Origin: Lachnospiraceae bacterium
GTDB taxonomy: Bacteria; Bacillota; Clostridia; Lachnospirales; Lachnospiraceae
Length of the DNA stretch: 64,000 bases
Direction of reading: 5' to 3'
NCBI GenBank assembly: GCA_029225065.1
Contig: JAQXVT010000027.1
Location: forward strand, 1-64,000
Part shown: in pieces, positions 27,989 to 36,440 of the stretch
Layout: each line of letters begins with the position of its first letter
How positions within the stretch are numbered: the first letter of the stretch is position 1
Position numbers and translations under genes: made by a program
The notes under the pieces: model-generated
Database searches by the model: none
The model's input: only the letters and a program-made list of their open reading frames with translations
Told to the model about the DNA's origin: nothing

Positions 27989-29464
27989 ATGAAGACAGGA
28001 TTTGATAATCAGAAATACCTGAAACTGCAGTCCGAGAAGATCCGCGAACGGATTGCCAGCTTTGACAACAAACTTTATCTTGAATTCGGCGGAAAGCTTT
28101 TTGACGATTACCACGCTTCCCGTGTACTTCCGGGATTCGAACCGTCCAGCAAGCTCCAGATGCTGCTGCAGCTCTCTGATCAGGCGGAAGTAATCATCGT
28201 CATCAACTCCGGCGACATTGAAAAAAACAAAGTCCGTGCCGACCTCGGCATCACGTATGACCGCGATGTGCTGCGTCTCATCGATGTCTACCGCAGCAAG
28301 GGACTCTACGTCGGCGGTGTCGTGCTCACCTGCTACGAGGATCATTCCAGCGTTCAGGCTTTCCGCGCCAAACTGGAAAGCCAGGGCATCCCGGTCTATC
28401 GCCATTATCGCATTGAGGGTTATCCGAAAAATATTCCACTCATCATCAGCGAAAATGGGTACGGTAAAAATGATTACATTGAGACGACCAGACCGCTCGT
28501 CATCGTCACCGCACCGGGTCCGGGAAGCGGAAAAATGGCGACCTGTCTCTCTCAGCTTTACCACGAAAATAAGCGCGGCATCCGCGCCGGATACGCTAAA
28601 TTTGAGACCTTCCCGATCTGGAATCTTCCGCTTGAGCATCCGGTCAACCTCGCCTACGAGGCAGCCACTGCGGACCTCAACGACGTCAATATGATCGACT
28701 CCTTCCATCTGAGTGCTTACGGTGTCTCCACCGTCAACTACAACCGCGATATCGAGATCTTCCCGGTGCTCAACGAAATGTTCCGCCGGATCTTCGGTGA
28801 GAGCCCGTACAAATCTCCGACTGACATGGGCGTCAATATGGCCGGCTTCTGTATTTTTGACGACGAAGCATGCCGGGAAGCCTCCAGACAGGAAATTATC
28901 CGCCGTTATTACGAGGCTCTGATCCGCCGCGCTGACCTGCTTGCTTCAGAAGATGAACTGTTTAAAATCGAATTTCTGATGCAGCAGCTTGGTCTGACGG
29001 TCGATGCACGTACCTGCACCGCCGTTGCAAATAAAAAAGCGAAAAAGCTCGGTGTTACCTGCGCAGCAATTGAGCTTGCAGACGGTTCCGTCGTCACCGG
29101 AAAAACTTCTGATCTGCTCGGTCCGTGCTCAGCCGTCCTGCTCAACGCTTTAAAGCTGCTCGCAGGCATTGATCACAGGATTCCGCTCATCTCGCCACAT
29201 GCACTTGAGCCGATCCAAACCTTAAAAACAAACTATTTCGGAAGCAAAAACCCACGCCTGCATACTGATGAGACATTGATTGCCCTCTCGGTAAGTGCTT
29301 CCGGCAATCCAACTGCAAAGCTCGCGCTCGATGCCATCCCGCAGCTTCGCGGCTGCCAGCTGCACTGCTCTGCGCGCCTCTCCAAAGTAGATCTCGATAC
29401 CCTGCGCCGTCTCGGCCTCCAGGTCACAATGGAACCGCTGCGTGAGCATGCTCCGCTGGACTGA
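27989..29464 (+). CDS. DUF1846 domain-containing protein
   Basis: Conserved cytoplasmic protein of about 491 residues, full length for the DUF1846 family, whose biochemical function is not established. Visible features: N-terminal GFDNQKYLKLQSEKIRERI, a phosphate-binding-loop-like GPGSGKMAT near residue 180, and the strongly conserved HPVNLAYEAATADL and DMGVNMAGF blocks. ATG 27989 has AAAGGA 8 nt upstream; an earlier in-frame ATG at 27929 runs through the tandem repeat and is rejected. Single-gene unit ending at a terminator (29499-29538). Confidence 0.92.
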   Translation: MKTGFDNQKYLKLQSEKIRERIASFDNKLYLEFGGKLFDDYHASRVLPGFEPSSKLQMLLQLSDQAEVIIVINSGDIEKNKVRADLGITYDRDVLRLIDVYRSKGLYVGGVVLTCYEDHSSVQAFRAKLESQGIPVYRHYRIEGYPKNIPLIISENGYGKNDYIETTRPLVIVTAPGPGSGKMATCLSQLYHENKRGIRAGYAKFETFPIWNLPLEHPVNLAYEAATADLNDVNMIDSFHLSAYGVSTVNYNRDIEIFPVLNEMFRRIFGESPYKSPTDMGVNMAGFCIFDDEACREASRQEIIRRYYEALIRRADLLASEDELFKIEFLMQQLGLTVDARTCTAVANKKAKKLGVTCAAIELADGSVVTGKTSDLLGPCSAVLLNALKLLAGIDHRIPLISPHALEPIQTLKTNYFGSKNPRLHTDETLIALSVSASGNPTAKLALDAIPQLRGCQLHCSARLSKVDLDTLRRLGLQVTMEPLREHAPLD

Positions 29465-29498
29465 GCACGCCAAAATACAATTCAGATACATATAAAAG

Positions 29499-29538
29499 CG
29501 CCCGGCTGGCACATTTCCGTGCTTCCCCGGGCGTTTTT
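29499..29538 (+). terminator. Intrinsic terminator of the DUF1846 gene
   Basis: CGCCCGG (29499-29505) pairs with CCGGGCG (29527-29533), then TTTTT. GTGC/GCAC pairing inside extends the structure. Confidence 0.85.
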
Positions 29539-29571
29539 GTTTTGTACAAAGTTACGGCAACCTGCTTCTTA

Positions 29572-30294
29572 TCATACAGACAGCACAGAATCCACCAGCT
29601 GCTTCGTATACGCTTCTTTTGGATGTGCAAGCACCTCCTGTGTCTCTCCCATCTCCACGATCTCTCCCTGATACATCACCGCCACCCTGTCACACAGACC
29701 GCTTACCAATGCAAGATCATGTGAGATAAAAAGGTAAGACATCTGCAACTCATCTGCAAGCTTTCTCAGCAGACCGATAATCTGTGCCTGCACAGATACG
29801 TCAAGTGCACTGGTTACTTCGTCACAGATCAGCAATTCGGGCTTTATCATGACTGCACGCCCGATCGCGGCTCTCTGACATTCACCGCCAGAAAGCTCAT
29901 AGCTGAATTTTTTTGCATATTCTTTTTTGAGTCCAACCTGCTCCAGCACTTCATACGCCCGTTCTTCCTGCGCTTTTCTGGTAAGCTTTGTACGATAACG
30001 GACACCTTCGCATAAACTATCCAAAATTGTCATTCTCGGACTGAAGGATGTCAGCGGATCCTGAAATACCATCTGCATATTTTTTCCGTTAAACCGAACT
30101 GCTCCGGCAGATGGTTTCAACAGGCCACTGACAATCTTTGCCACCGTACTTTTTCCGCTTCCACTTTCTCCAATCAGCCCGAAGCATTCACCGCGATGGA
30201 TGGAAAGGCTGACGTTATTTACTGCCTGGATTTCGTTCTTCCCACTGCGAAATGTTTTTTTTATATTTTCAACTGTCAGTATTTCCTCCGGCAT
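29572..30294 (-). CDS. Oligopeptide/nickel-type ABC transporter ATP-binding protein (OppF/NikE-like)
   Basis: Second ATPase subunit of the importer, 240 residues. Walker A GESGSGKST, Q-loop VFQDPLTSFSP (the DP-S motif typical of peptide/nickel ATPases), signature LSGGECQRAAIGRA, Walker B LLICDEVTSALD and switch His in ISHDLALV. It lacks the C-terminal oligopeptide-transporter extension with cysteines that many OppF proteins have, which fits the shorter nickel-type ATPase. Its start overlaps the end of the OppD-like gene by 26 nt, and AGGAGA precedes ATG 30294. Confidence 0.92.
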   Translation of the reverse strand: MPEEILTVENIKKTFRSGKNEIQAVNNVSLSIHRGECFGLIGESGSGKSTVAKIVSGLLKPSAGAVRFNGKNMQMVFQDPLTSFSPRMTILDSLCEGVRYRTKLTRKAQEERAYEVLEQVGLKKEYAKKFSYELSGGECQRAAIGRAVMIKPELLICDEVTSALDVSVQAQIIGLLRKLADELQMSYLFISHDLALVSGLCDRVAVMYQGEIVEMGETQEVLAHPKEAYTKQLVDSVLSV

Positions 30295-31150
30295 CTCTTC
30301 TGTCTCCTGTCCCAGCCCAGTGTGTCTCCGAAATTTTCGTAAACAACATTTTTTCTTTTACCGAAATGTACTCAGGCAGCTTTCCATTCATGGATGGAAT
30401 TGCCCGAATAAGTGCTCTGGTATAGGGATGGGCAGGCTCTTTCAGAATTTCCTCTCTTTTTCCCCATTCCACCAGCTCTCCCTGATACATCACACCTACC
30501 ATATCTGCCATGTGCGCAATGACTCCCATATTGTGTGTTACCAGTAAAATAGATGTGCCATATTTTTTTCGCAGCTCCATCAGTACATCTATTGTCTGAA
30601 GCTGGACGGTTACATCCAATGCGCTGGTCGGTTCATCTGCCAGCAGCAATTTGGGATTATTCGCCATCGCCATGGCAATCGCAACTCTCTGGCTCATTCC
30701 GCCGCTGAGTTCAAACGGATAGCTTTTCAGTATCCGTTCCGGATCGTTCAGTTTAAGATCCTTCAGCAACTCTTTCACCTTTTCCAGCGCCTCTTTTTTC
30801 CCCGTTCCCTGTACTTCCTTCATACATTCACAGAGCTGCGTACCCACCGTGAATACAGGGTCCATCGACAGCTGCGGATGCTGAAAGATCATGGAAATCT
30901 GTTTTCCACGCAGTTTTGTCCAGCCCTTTCGGTCTGTGCCTGTGATATTCTGACCCTGAAAGACAATCTTTCCGGATGTAATTTTTCCATTTGCAGGCAA
31001 AAGCCCGAGAATGCTTCGCACAACTGTACTTTTCCCGCTTCCGCTTTCTCCGACAAGTCCGACAATCTCCCCGGCTCCTACGGCAAAAGAAACATCTTTT
31101 ACCGTAGATACAGTTCCATAAGAAACACAAAGCTCCTTTACTTCCAGCAC
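30269..31150 (-). CDS. Oligopeptide/nickel-type ABC transporter ATP-binding protein (OppD/NikD-like)
   Basis: First ATPase subunit, 293 residues. Walker A GESGSGKST, Q-loop IFQHPQLSMDPVF, signature LSGGMSQRVAIAMA, Walker B LLLADEPTSALD, His switch VTHNMG, and a C-terminal oligopeptide-transporter region with HPYTRALIRAIPSM. Follows the substrate-binding protein gene by 15 nt. Together with its partner it energises import through the two permeases encoded upstream. Confidence 0.92.
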   Translation of the reverse strand: MLEVKELCVSYGTVSTVKDVSFAVGAGEIVGLVGESGSGKSTVVRSILGLLPANGKITSGKIVFQGQNITGTDRKGWTKLRGKQISMIFQHPQLSMDPVFTVGTQLCECMKEVQGTGKKEALEKVKELLKDLKLNDPERILKSYPFELSGGMSQRVAIAMAMANNPKLLLADEPTSALDVTVQLQTIDVLMELRKKYGTSILLVTHNMGVIAHMADMVGVMYQGELVEWGKREEILKEPAHPYTRALIRAIPSMNGKLPEYISVKEKMLFTKISETHWAGTGDRRDAGGNTDS

Positions 31151-31165
31151 GTTTTTACCCCCGGA

Positions 31166-32704
31166 TCACTCATCAATATCGATTGTATTTGTAATCAGAT
31201 AATATTCCGTAGGATTAATCTCAAATCCGGTTACCTTCTTATTATAAACGCAGATCAGCTTCTGGTTTGCAAAAAAAGCATACGCTCCATCGTTTAATAC
31301 TTCCTGCTCCATCTGTTTCATGAGATCGTTCCGCTCGTCCTTCTCATATGCCGTGGCCAGTTTTTCTGCAATTTCATCTACCTTTGCATTATCATATCCA
31401 TTATAATTGTTGCTTGCTCCCGGCAGAAAAACCATATTCAGGAAATATGCTTCACTTCCGGTCGGAGCCATCGCATAATTCAGTCCTGCAATATCGTATT
31501 CGCCTGAAGCCATAGTGTCATCCAGCACATCATACGTCTCTACCTGAAGGTCTACACCAATCTCTGCCAGCTGCGCCTGATACATATCTGCAAACTGCAG
31601 AAACTCCGTATTGTAGCTGTAGGTGACAAACCGAAGCGAAAGGTCCTCTCCGTCCTTATCTACAATTCCATTTCCATCTGTATCCTCATAGCCCGCCTCT
31701 TTTAAAAGCTCTGATGATTTTTCCGGATCAAAGGAATCCACTGCAAGCTCCAGCCCATCTGTCCCGCCGTACGGAAGTGCCGCAGAATAAACGCCATAAG
31801 AAGGATCTGCAAATCCCTTAAAGACAACATTTGCAAAGCTTTCTCTGTCAATCGCACAGCTCAGCGCATTTCTTACTCTCACATCCTGCAGCGCCGGAGT
31901 ATTCAGATTATACATCAGAAAACTGGTACGGGTCGATGTCACACTGTCCATAACAAAATTGTCATCATCTGCAAACAGATCCGTTCCTGCTGCAGGCAGC
32001 TGCGCCACCAGATCAAGTTCGCCGTTTTGAAGCGCCATATTCAGAGCATCCTGATCATCCACAATTTTCAGCTCCACCGTATCCAGTTTCGGTTCTCCGC
32101 CCCAGTAGCCCTCATATTTTTTCAGCTGCACCTCCGTCATCGCCTCAAATGCAGTGGCGATAAACGGTCCCGTGCAGGATGCTCCAAGCTCCTCGTCAAT
32201 AGGGGCTTCCGCATCGTAAACAGCCATAATCGGATCACACAGATCATTGAGCAGCGTCGGTTCCGGTATGGATGTTTTAATAGTCAGTGTCTGTCCATCC
32301 GCTTCCATCGAATCAATAGAAACCGTATCTGCAAAACGTGCATTCTGCTCTGCTGTACGTTCAAAGCATTTTTTTACGGTGTCTGCCGTCATCTTATTAC
32401 CGTTTGAAAATGTTACATCATCACGCAGTGTCAGGACCCAGGTGAGATCATCTGTATTTTCCCAGGACTCGCAGAGCCATGGCTGCGGCTCAAAATTGTT
32501 GTTAAGCCGGAACAGATTTTCGGTGATTCCATAAATGGACATAATCCAGCTGTCCCAGTTGTAGGCCGGGTCCAGACTTTCTGCTCCGAAAAATCCTGTT
32601 GTTGCTCCTGCTGTCAGATGCTTGCCTTCCTCTGCGCATGCCGCGCTTCCTGCCGACAACACCACCACCAGTGAAAGAATTGCTGCTACTGTTCTCTTTT
32701 TCAT
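31166..32704 (-). CDS. ABC transporter substrate-binding protein, family 5 (peptide/nickel type)
   Basis: Extracellular solute receptor of 512 residues with an N-terminal export signal; SAAC at about residues 20-23 could be a lipobox although Leu is missing at -3. Family-5 landmarks: ESLDPAYNWDSW, PWLCESWE, LRDDVTFSNGNKMTADTVK, DVRVRNALSCAIDRE. The ligand cannot be read from sequence: nickel chelates, short peptides or another cationic metabolite are possible. Gene order is permease B - permease C - receptor - ATPase D - ATPase F, all minus strand. Confidence 0.9.
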   Translation of the reverse strand: MKKRTVAAILSLVVVLSAGSAACAEEGKHLTAGATTGFFGAESLDPAYNWDSWIMSIYGITENLFRLNNNFEPQPWLCESWENTDDLTWVLTLRDDVTFSNGNKMTADTVKKCFERTAEQNARFADTVSIDSMEADGQTLTIKTSIPEPTLLNDLCDPIMAVYDAEAPIDEELGASCTGPFIATAFEAMTEVQLKKYEGYWGGEPKLDTVELKIVDDQDALNMALQNGELDLVAQLPAAGTDLFADDDNFVMDSVTSTRTSFLMYNLNTPALQDVRVRNALSCAIDRESFANVVFKGFADPSYGVYSAALPYGGTDGLELAVDSFDPEKSSELLKEAGYEDTDGNGIVDKDGEDLSLRFVTYSYNTEFLQFADMYQAQLAEIGVDLQVETYDVLDDTMASGEYDIAGLNYAMAPTGSEAYFLNMVFLPGASNNYNGYDNAKVDEIAEKLATAYEKDERNDLMKQMEQEVLNDGAYAFFANQKLICVYNKKVTGFEINPTEYYLITNTIDIDE

Positions 32705-32748
32705 TTTAAAATCCTCCTTATGCTATTTACAGGCTCTCTGCATTTGCT

Positions 32749-33564
32749 TCACCCGTTCTTCTTCTCCAGCCCATCTCTTACGCTGTCTCCAAACAGGTTA
32801 AACACTGTCACTACCAGAAACAGGGCAAGTCCCGGGAAAAAAATGATCCACGGCGCTGTCTGTATATAATTTCGAGCTTCGCTCATCATCACGCCCCACT
32901 CTGCGGTCGGCCGCTGAGCACCAAGCCCAAGAAATGAAAGACCTGCCATACTCAGAATCACACTTCCCACATCCAGTGCGGCCGTCACAACCAGCGGCGA
33001 GATTACATTCGGCAGAATATATCGGATTATAATTGAGCGTCGGTTCGCACCGCACAGCTTTGCTGCCTGAATATACGTGATATCTTTCATCTGAAGCACA
33101 AGGCTTCTGGCCAGTTTTGCATACGTGGTCCAGTAAACCGCGCACAGAGAAATCATTCCATTTGTCATTCCGGCACCGAGCATTCCGGCTACTGCTACCG
33201 CAAGAATAAAGCCCGGAAACGCCTGAAAAATAACAATCACCTTCCCGATTACCGCATCCGGCCATCCACCCAGATATCCGGCTGCCACCCCCAGAAGCGT
33301 ACCAGTCAAAAATACTACTGCCACCACACACAGCGCAGCGTACAGAGATGTCTGGCTTCCCTGAAGCACTCTTGAAAAAACATCCCGTCCCAGATTATCT
33401 GTTCCAAACCAGTGTGAGGAGGACGGTGGAAGTGCCGCTTCTGCCATATTTGTCTTAAATGGATCATACGGAAGCATGTACCGGCAGAAATGAGCCGCCA
33501 GAATAATCAAAATAACCATTCCTGACATAATCTTCCGTTTCATTCCAAGCTCCCAGCCTTTCAT
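32749..33564 (-). CDS. ABC transporter permease (OppC/NikC-like)
   Basis: Inner-membrane permease, about 271 residues with six hydrophobic segments. N-terminal region has the family marker PHWFGTDNLGRDVFSRVL-like text (HWFGTDNLGRDVFSR); the EAA cytoplasmic loop is YIQAAKLCGANRRSII. Start at 33564 gives an ATGA overlap with the upstream permease gene; a downstream ATG at 33543 with GGGAG is an alternative. A longer frame to 33660 lies within the neighbour and is not used. Confidence 0.9.
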   Translation of the reverse strand: MKGWELGMKRKIMSGMVILIILAAHFCRYMLPYDPFKTNMAEAALPPSSSHWFGTDNLGRDVFSRVLQGSQTSLYAALCVVAVVFLTGTLLGVAAGYLGGWPDAVIGKVIVIFQAFPGFILAVAVAGMLGAGMTNGMISLCAVYWTTYAKLARSLVLQMKDITYIQAAKLCGANRRSIIIRYILPNVISPLVVTAALDVGSVILSMAGLSFLGLGAQRPTAEWGVMMSEARNYIQTAPWIIFFPGLALFLVVTVFNLFGDSVRDGLEKKNG

Positions 33565-34517
33565 TCCATTTTTTCCTTTCCCCTGCGAATCCTCGGATCC
33601 ATCAAAGAATATGAACATTCCACGAGCATGTTGAGAAGCAGAAAAATGCCCGCCATCCAAACGACATATCCCTGAATCACCGGATAATCTCTGGAGGTGA
33701 TCGCATCGACCGCCATTTTCCCTACTCCCGGCCAGGTAAAAATACTTTCCACAATCGTCGATCCTCCAAGCATGGTTCCGAATGAAATACCAAGGAGTGT
33801 CACAAGCGGTGTCAGGCAGTTCCGCAGTACATGATGGAACAGAATTTTTCGCTCCGACACACCCCTTGCAAGAAGCCCGTCAATATATTCCTTTTCCAGC
33901 TCCTTCAAAACAATTGCCCTCACCTGACGGATATACCATGAGGCAAGTGTCAGAGAAAGAACCAGCGCAGGCATCACAATTCCATTTTTATTGCCTTTTG
34001 CGATCACAGGAAACAGTTTCAGCTTCAGCGACAGGAAATACATCAGCATCAGCGCCAGAAAGAAGGAAGGAAGCGACGAAAAAATGCAGGTAATAAAACG
34101 CATAAGATGATCCAGAAGCCTGTCCTTATATTTTGCGCACAAAATGCCAAGCGGCGTCGAGATCAATACCGTAAGAATCATCGAAAGCAGCGTCAGCCTG
34201 ATCGTATAGGGAAGACACTTTTTGATTTCTGTCAGAACCGGTTTGTTAGATTTGTAGGAAATTCCAAAATTCCCTTTTGCAATCCCACTCAGCCATTTCA
34301 TATACTGTATCATCATCGGCTGATCCAGTCCGAGTTCTTCCCGCTTCTGCTGAATTACCTCTTCTGAAACCATGCCGCCTTTTTTCTTCATCATTATCTC
34401 AACAGGATCGCCTGGTGAAAGATAAGACAACAGAAACGACAGAAAGGTAATCCCGATCAGAACTGCCAGAAAAGAACCTGCTTTTTTTATGTAATATTTC
34501 CCCTGTCTTATATTCAT
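33561..34517 (-). CDS. ABC transporter permease (OppB/NikB-like)
   Basis: Inner-membrane permease of 318 residues, first gene of the importer operon. N-terminal SYLSPGDPVEIM matches the OppB/NikB motif, six hydrophobic segments follow, and the EAA loop reads EYIDGLLARGVSERKILFHHVLRN. GGGAGA precedes ATG 34517 at good spacing. A sigma-A promoter at 34580-34608 drives the operon. Confidence 0.92.
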   Translation of the reverse strand: MNIRQGKYYIKKAGSFLAVLIGITFLSFLLSYLSPGDPVEIMMKKKGGMVSEEVIQQKREELGLDQPMMIQYMKWLSGIAKGNFGISYKSNKPVLTEIKKCLPYTIRLTLLSMILTVLISTPLGILCAKYKDRLLDHLMRFITCIFSSLPSFFLALMLMYFLSLKLKLFPVIAKGNKNGIVMPALVLSLTLASWYIRQVRAIVLKELEKEYIDGLLARGVSERKILFHHVLRNCLTPLVTLLGISFGTMLGGSTIVESIFTWPGVGKMAVDAITSRDYPVIQGYVVWMAGIFLLLNMLVECSYSLMDPRIRRGKEKME

Positions 34518-34579
34518 CTTTCTGTCTCCCGGTTTTCTTTTGTAAAGCGGACATTCACAATCCTCTTCACATGGCAGTC

Positions 34580-34608
34580 AGTTTATCAGAAACCATTTTT
34601 CCGCGCAA
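34580..34608 (-). promoter_or_regulatory. Promoter of the peptide/nickel-type ABC operon
   Basis: Minus strand: -35 TTGCGC (34603-34608), 17-nt spacer, -10 TAAACT (34580-34585). A GC palindrome CCCCGGGG (34614-34621) lies 5 nt upstream of the -35 box. Confidence 0.6.
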
Positions 34609-34612
34609 CCCA

Positions 34613-34621
34613 CCCCCGGGG
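34613..34621. promoter_or_regulatory. GC-rich palindromic element next to the ABC-operon promoter
   Basis: CCCCCGGGG in an A/T-rich intergenic region. A similar element (34692-34700) occupies the matching position at the divergent methyltransferase promoter, so it may be a shared regulator site. Confidence 0.4.
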
Positions 34622-34691
34622 TTATTTCTGTATTCTTTTTTGTATTTCTATCCAAACGTTCTTCCCACTTTTATTTTTTTGTCATTTTTAT

Positions 34692-34700
34692 CCCCCCGGG
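34692..34700. promoter_or_regulatory. GC-rich palindromic element next to the methyltransferase promoter
   Basis: CCCCCCGGG, 4 nt upstream of the -35 box at 34705. Counterpart of the element at 34613-34621. Confidence 0.4.
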
Positions 34701-34704
34701 AGGC

Positions 34705-34732
34705 TTGTCCTCAAAAAAATTTCTGGTAAAAT
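34705..34732 (+). promoter_or_regulatory. Promoter of the tandem methyltransferase genes
   Basis: -35 TTGTCC (34705-34710), 16-nt spacer, extended -10 TGGTAAAAT (TAAAAT at 34727-34732). Leaves a leader of about 160 nt containing ATTTGCAAAT (34759-34768) and the stem-loop at 34822-34858. Confidence 0.65.
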
Positions 34733-34821
34733 GATCTCAGCACGAAAGTGCAGCGCAAATTTGCAAATACCTCCAATCAATATGCAAATTTTTTGCCGCA
34801 AAATTTAAAATCACCCAATTT

Positions 34822-34858
34822 TTAGAGAGAAACGTACTCTTCCTTCGTTTCTCTCTAA
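34822..34858 (+). repeat. Perfect 13-bp inverted repeat in the methyltransferase leader
   Basis: TTAGAGAGAAACG (34822-34834) and CGTTTCTCTCTAA (34846-34858), loop 11 nt, ending 40 nt before the start codon. No T tract follows directly (the nearest is TTTTTT 17-23 nt later), so it could be an operator, an RNA-stabilising hairpin or an attenuator. Confidence 0.75.
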
Positions 34859-34898
34859 CATGTATTGGGATTACAAATTTTTTACAGTAAGGAATTTT

Positions 34899-35660
34899 AT
34901 GATGAATCGACAAATAGAAAAACTGGAACAGTACTGGAGCGGCCGCGCAGAAGGCTACTCTCTTGTAAATCAGCAGGAGCTCTCCGGCGAACAGCATCAG
35001 AAATGGTTTCGTTACCTGCAGTCCCGTTTTCCGAAAAAAAGCCCGGACGAAATCTCCGTGCTTGACATCGGAACCGGTCCGGGATTCTTTGCAATTATTC
35101 TTGCTGAGGCAGGCTATCGTGTCACCGCAGTTGACTATACCGCAGAAATGCTCGAACAGGCAAAACAAAATGCCGGCGCCCTGGCAGATAAAATCACCTG
35201 GCTGCAGATGGACGCGCAGAATCTTGCTTTTTCTGATGAACAGTTTGATGTCATCGTATCAAGAAATCTCACGTGGAACCTTGATGATCCAAAGAGTGCC
35301 TATCAGGAATGGCACCGTGTACTTCGGAAGGATGGCATTTTGCTCAATTTTGATGCAAACTGGTACGCCTATCTCTTTGATGAAGAGAAAAGACTTGCAT
35401 ACGAAGCAGACCGTCTCAACGTGGCCCGCCTGAATCTTGAAGATCAGTATACGTGTACCGATATCGATACGATGGAAGCACTCGCACAAAATATGCCGTT
35501 GTCTGCCACACTGCGTCCGGTATGGGATCTCGACATCCTTACGTCCATTGGTTTCTCCTCCACCCGAGTTGAAGAAAACATCGACAAACACGTTTACAGT
35601 TTTATGGAAAGGATCAATAACGCTGCAACTCCCATGTTTTGCATACAGGCGTGTAAATAA
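34899..35660 (+). CDS. Class I SAM-dependent methyltransferase (first of a tandem pair)
   Basis: Small-molecule methyltransferase of the UbiE/Methyltransf_11 type, 253 residues. SAM-binding motif I VLDIGTGPGFFA (about 50-61), acidic end of strand 2 VDYTAEML, motif SRNLTWNL where many relatives have a catalytic or substrate loop, then LRKDGILLNFDANW. No membrane segment or RNA-binding domain. ATG 34899 follows AAGGA; the ATG at 34860 has no ribosome-binding site. Paralogue of the next gene, 5 nt downstream. Divergent from a peptide/nickel-type importer, so the substrate may be the imported compound or its product; unproven. Confidence 0.85.
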   Translation: MMNRQIEKLEQYWSGRAEGYSLVNQQELSGEQHQKWFRYLQSRFPKKSPDEISVLDIGTGPGFFAIILAEAGYRVTAVDYTAEMLEQAKQNAGALADKITWLQMDAQNLAFSDEQFDVIVSRNLTWNLDDPKSAYQEWHRVLRKDGILLNFDANWYAYLFDEEKRLAYEADRLNVARLNLEDQYTCTDIDTMEALAQNMPLSATLRPVWDLDILTSIGFSSTRVEENIDKHVYSFMERINNAATPMFCIQACK

Positions 35661-35665
35661 CTGCT

Positions 35666-36424
35666 ATGGAATTTAAAGAAACACTTCACCCGGAATCCGG
35701 GGAACTGAAAAACCGAATTGTCACTTACTGGAGTAAACGAAGCCACGACTTTGGCTGCCAGCGTGAAAAAGAACAGGTGTCTGAAACCGGCGAGGCCTGG
35801 CTGAACGAAATCCTGCAGCACCTTCCGGCCGGAAAAAGCTTAAACATTCTGGATGTCGGCTGCGGAACCGGCATGTTTTCTCTGATGCTCTCAAAGCTCG
35901 GACATACGACAACCGGCATCGACCTGACGAATCATATGATTCTGCACGCAAAGGAACTGGCAAAGAAACAGCATTCATCTGCGCGTTTTTTCTGCATGGA
36001 TGCAGAGCGTCCCGATTTTCCGGATGAGACCTTTGATGTCGTTCTCACCAGAAACCTCACCTGGACGCTTCCGCACCCGGAGCAGGCTTATAAGGAGTGG
36101 TTCCGTGTCCTCAAAAAAGGCGGCATCCTCCTGAATTTTGATGCCGATTACGGTCATGACAGCTGCAACAAAGATGCTTCCTCTCTCCCGCCCACACATG
36201 CGCACTGCACCATGGCACGTGAAATGCTGCAGGAATGCGAGGATATTAAGGAGCAGCTCTCCATCAGCAAAAATGTCCGTCCTACGTGGGACGCGGCCCT
36301 TTTAAATCAGATCGGATATCAGAATGTCTGTACCGACACGCAAATTTCCTCCCGCATCTATAAGCACTGCGATGAATTCTATAATCCAACACCGATGTTC
36401 CTGATCTGTGCACATAAGCTTTAA
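35666..36424 (+). CDS. Class I SAM-dependent methyltransferase (second of a tandem pair)
   Basis: 252 residues, same fold and layout as its upstream neighbour: ILDVGCGTGMFSLML, GIDLTNHM, TRNLTWTL, LKKGGILLNFDADYG, and a shared C-terminal ending TPMFLIC. A Cys-, His- and Asp-containing stretch (about 168-192) replaces the LFDEEK region of the paralogue, so substrate binding probably differs. The gap of 5 nt and absence of a clear ribosome-binding site suggest translational coupling. It converges on the kinase gene at 36441 with only 16 nt between and no obvious terminator. Confidence 0.85.
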   Translation: MEFKETLHPESGELKNRIVTYWSKRSHDFGCQREKEQVSETGEAWLNEILQHLPAGKSLNILDVGCGTGMFSLMLSKLGHTTTGIDLTNHMILHAKELAKKQHSSARFFCMDAERPDFPDETFDVVLTRNLTWTLPHPEQAYKEWFRVLKKGGILLNFDADYGHDSCNKDASSLPPTHAHCTMAREMLQECEDIKEQLSISKNVRPTWDAALLNQIGYQNVCTDTQISSRIYKHCDEFYNPTPMFLICAHKL

Positions 36425-36440
36425 CGGGAAAAATCCAGCT

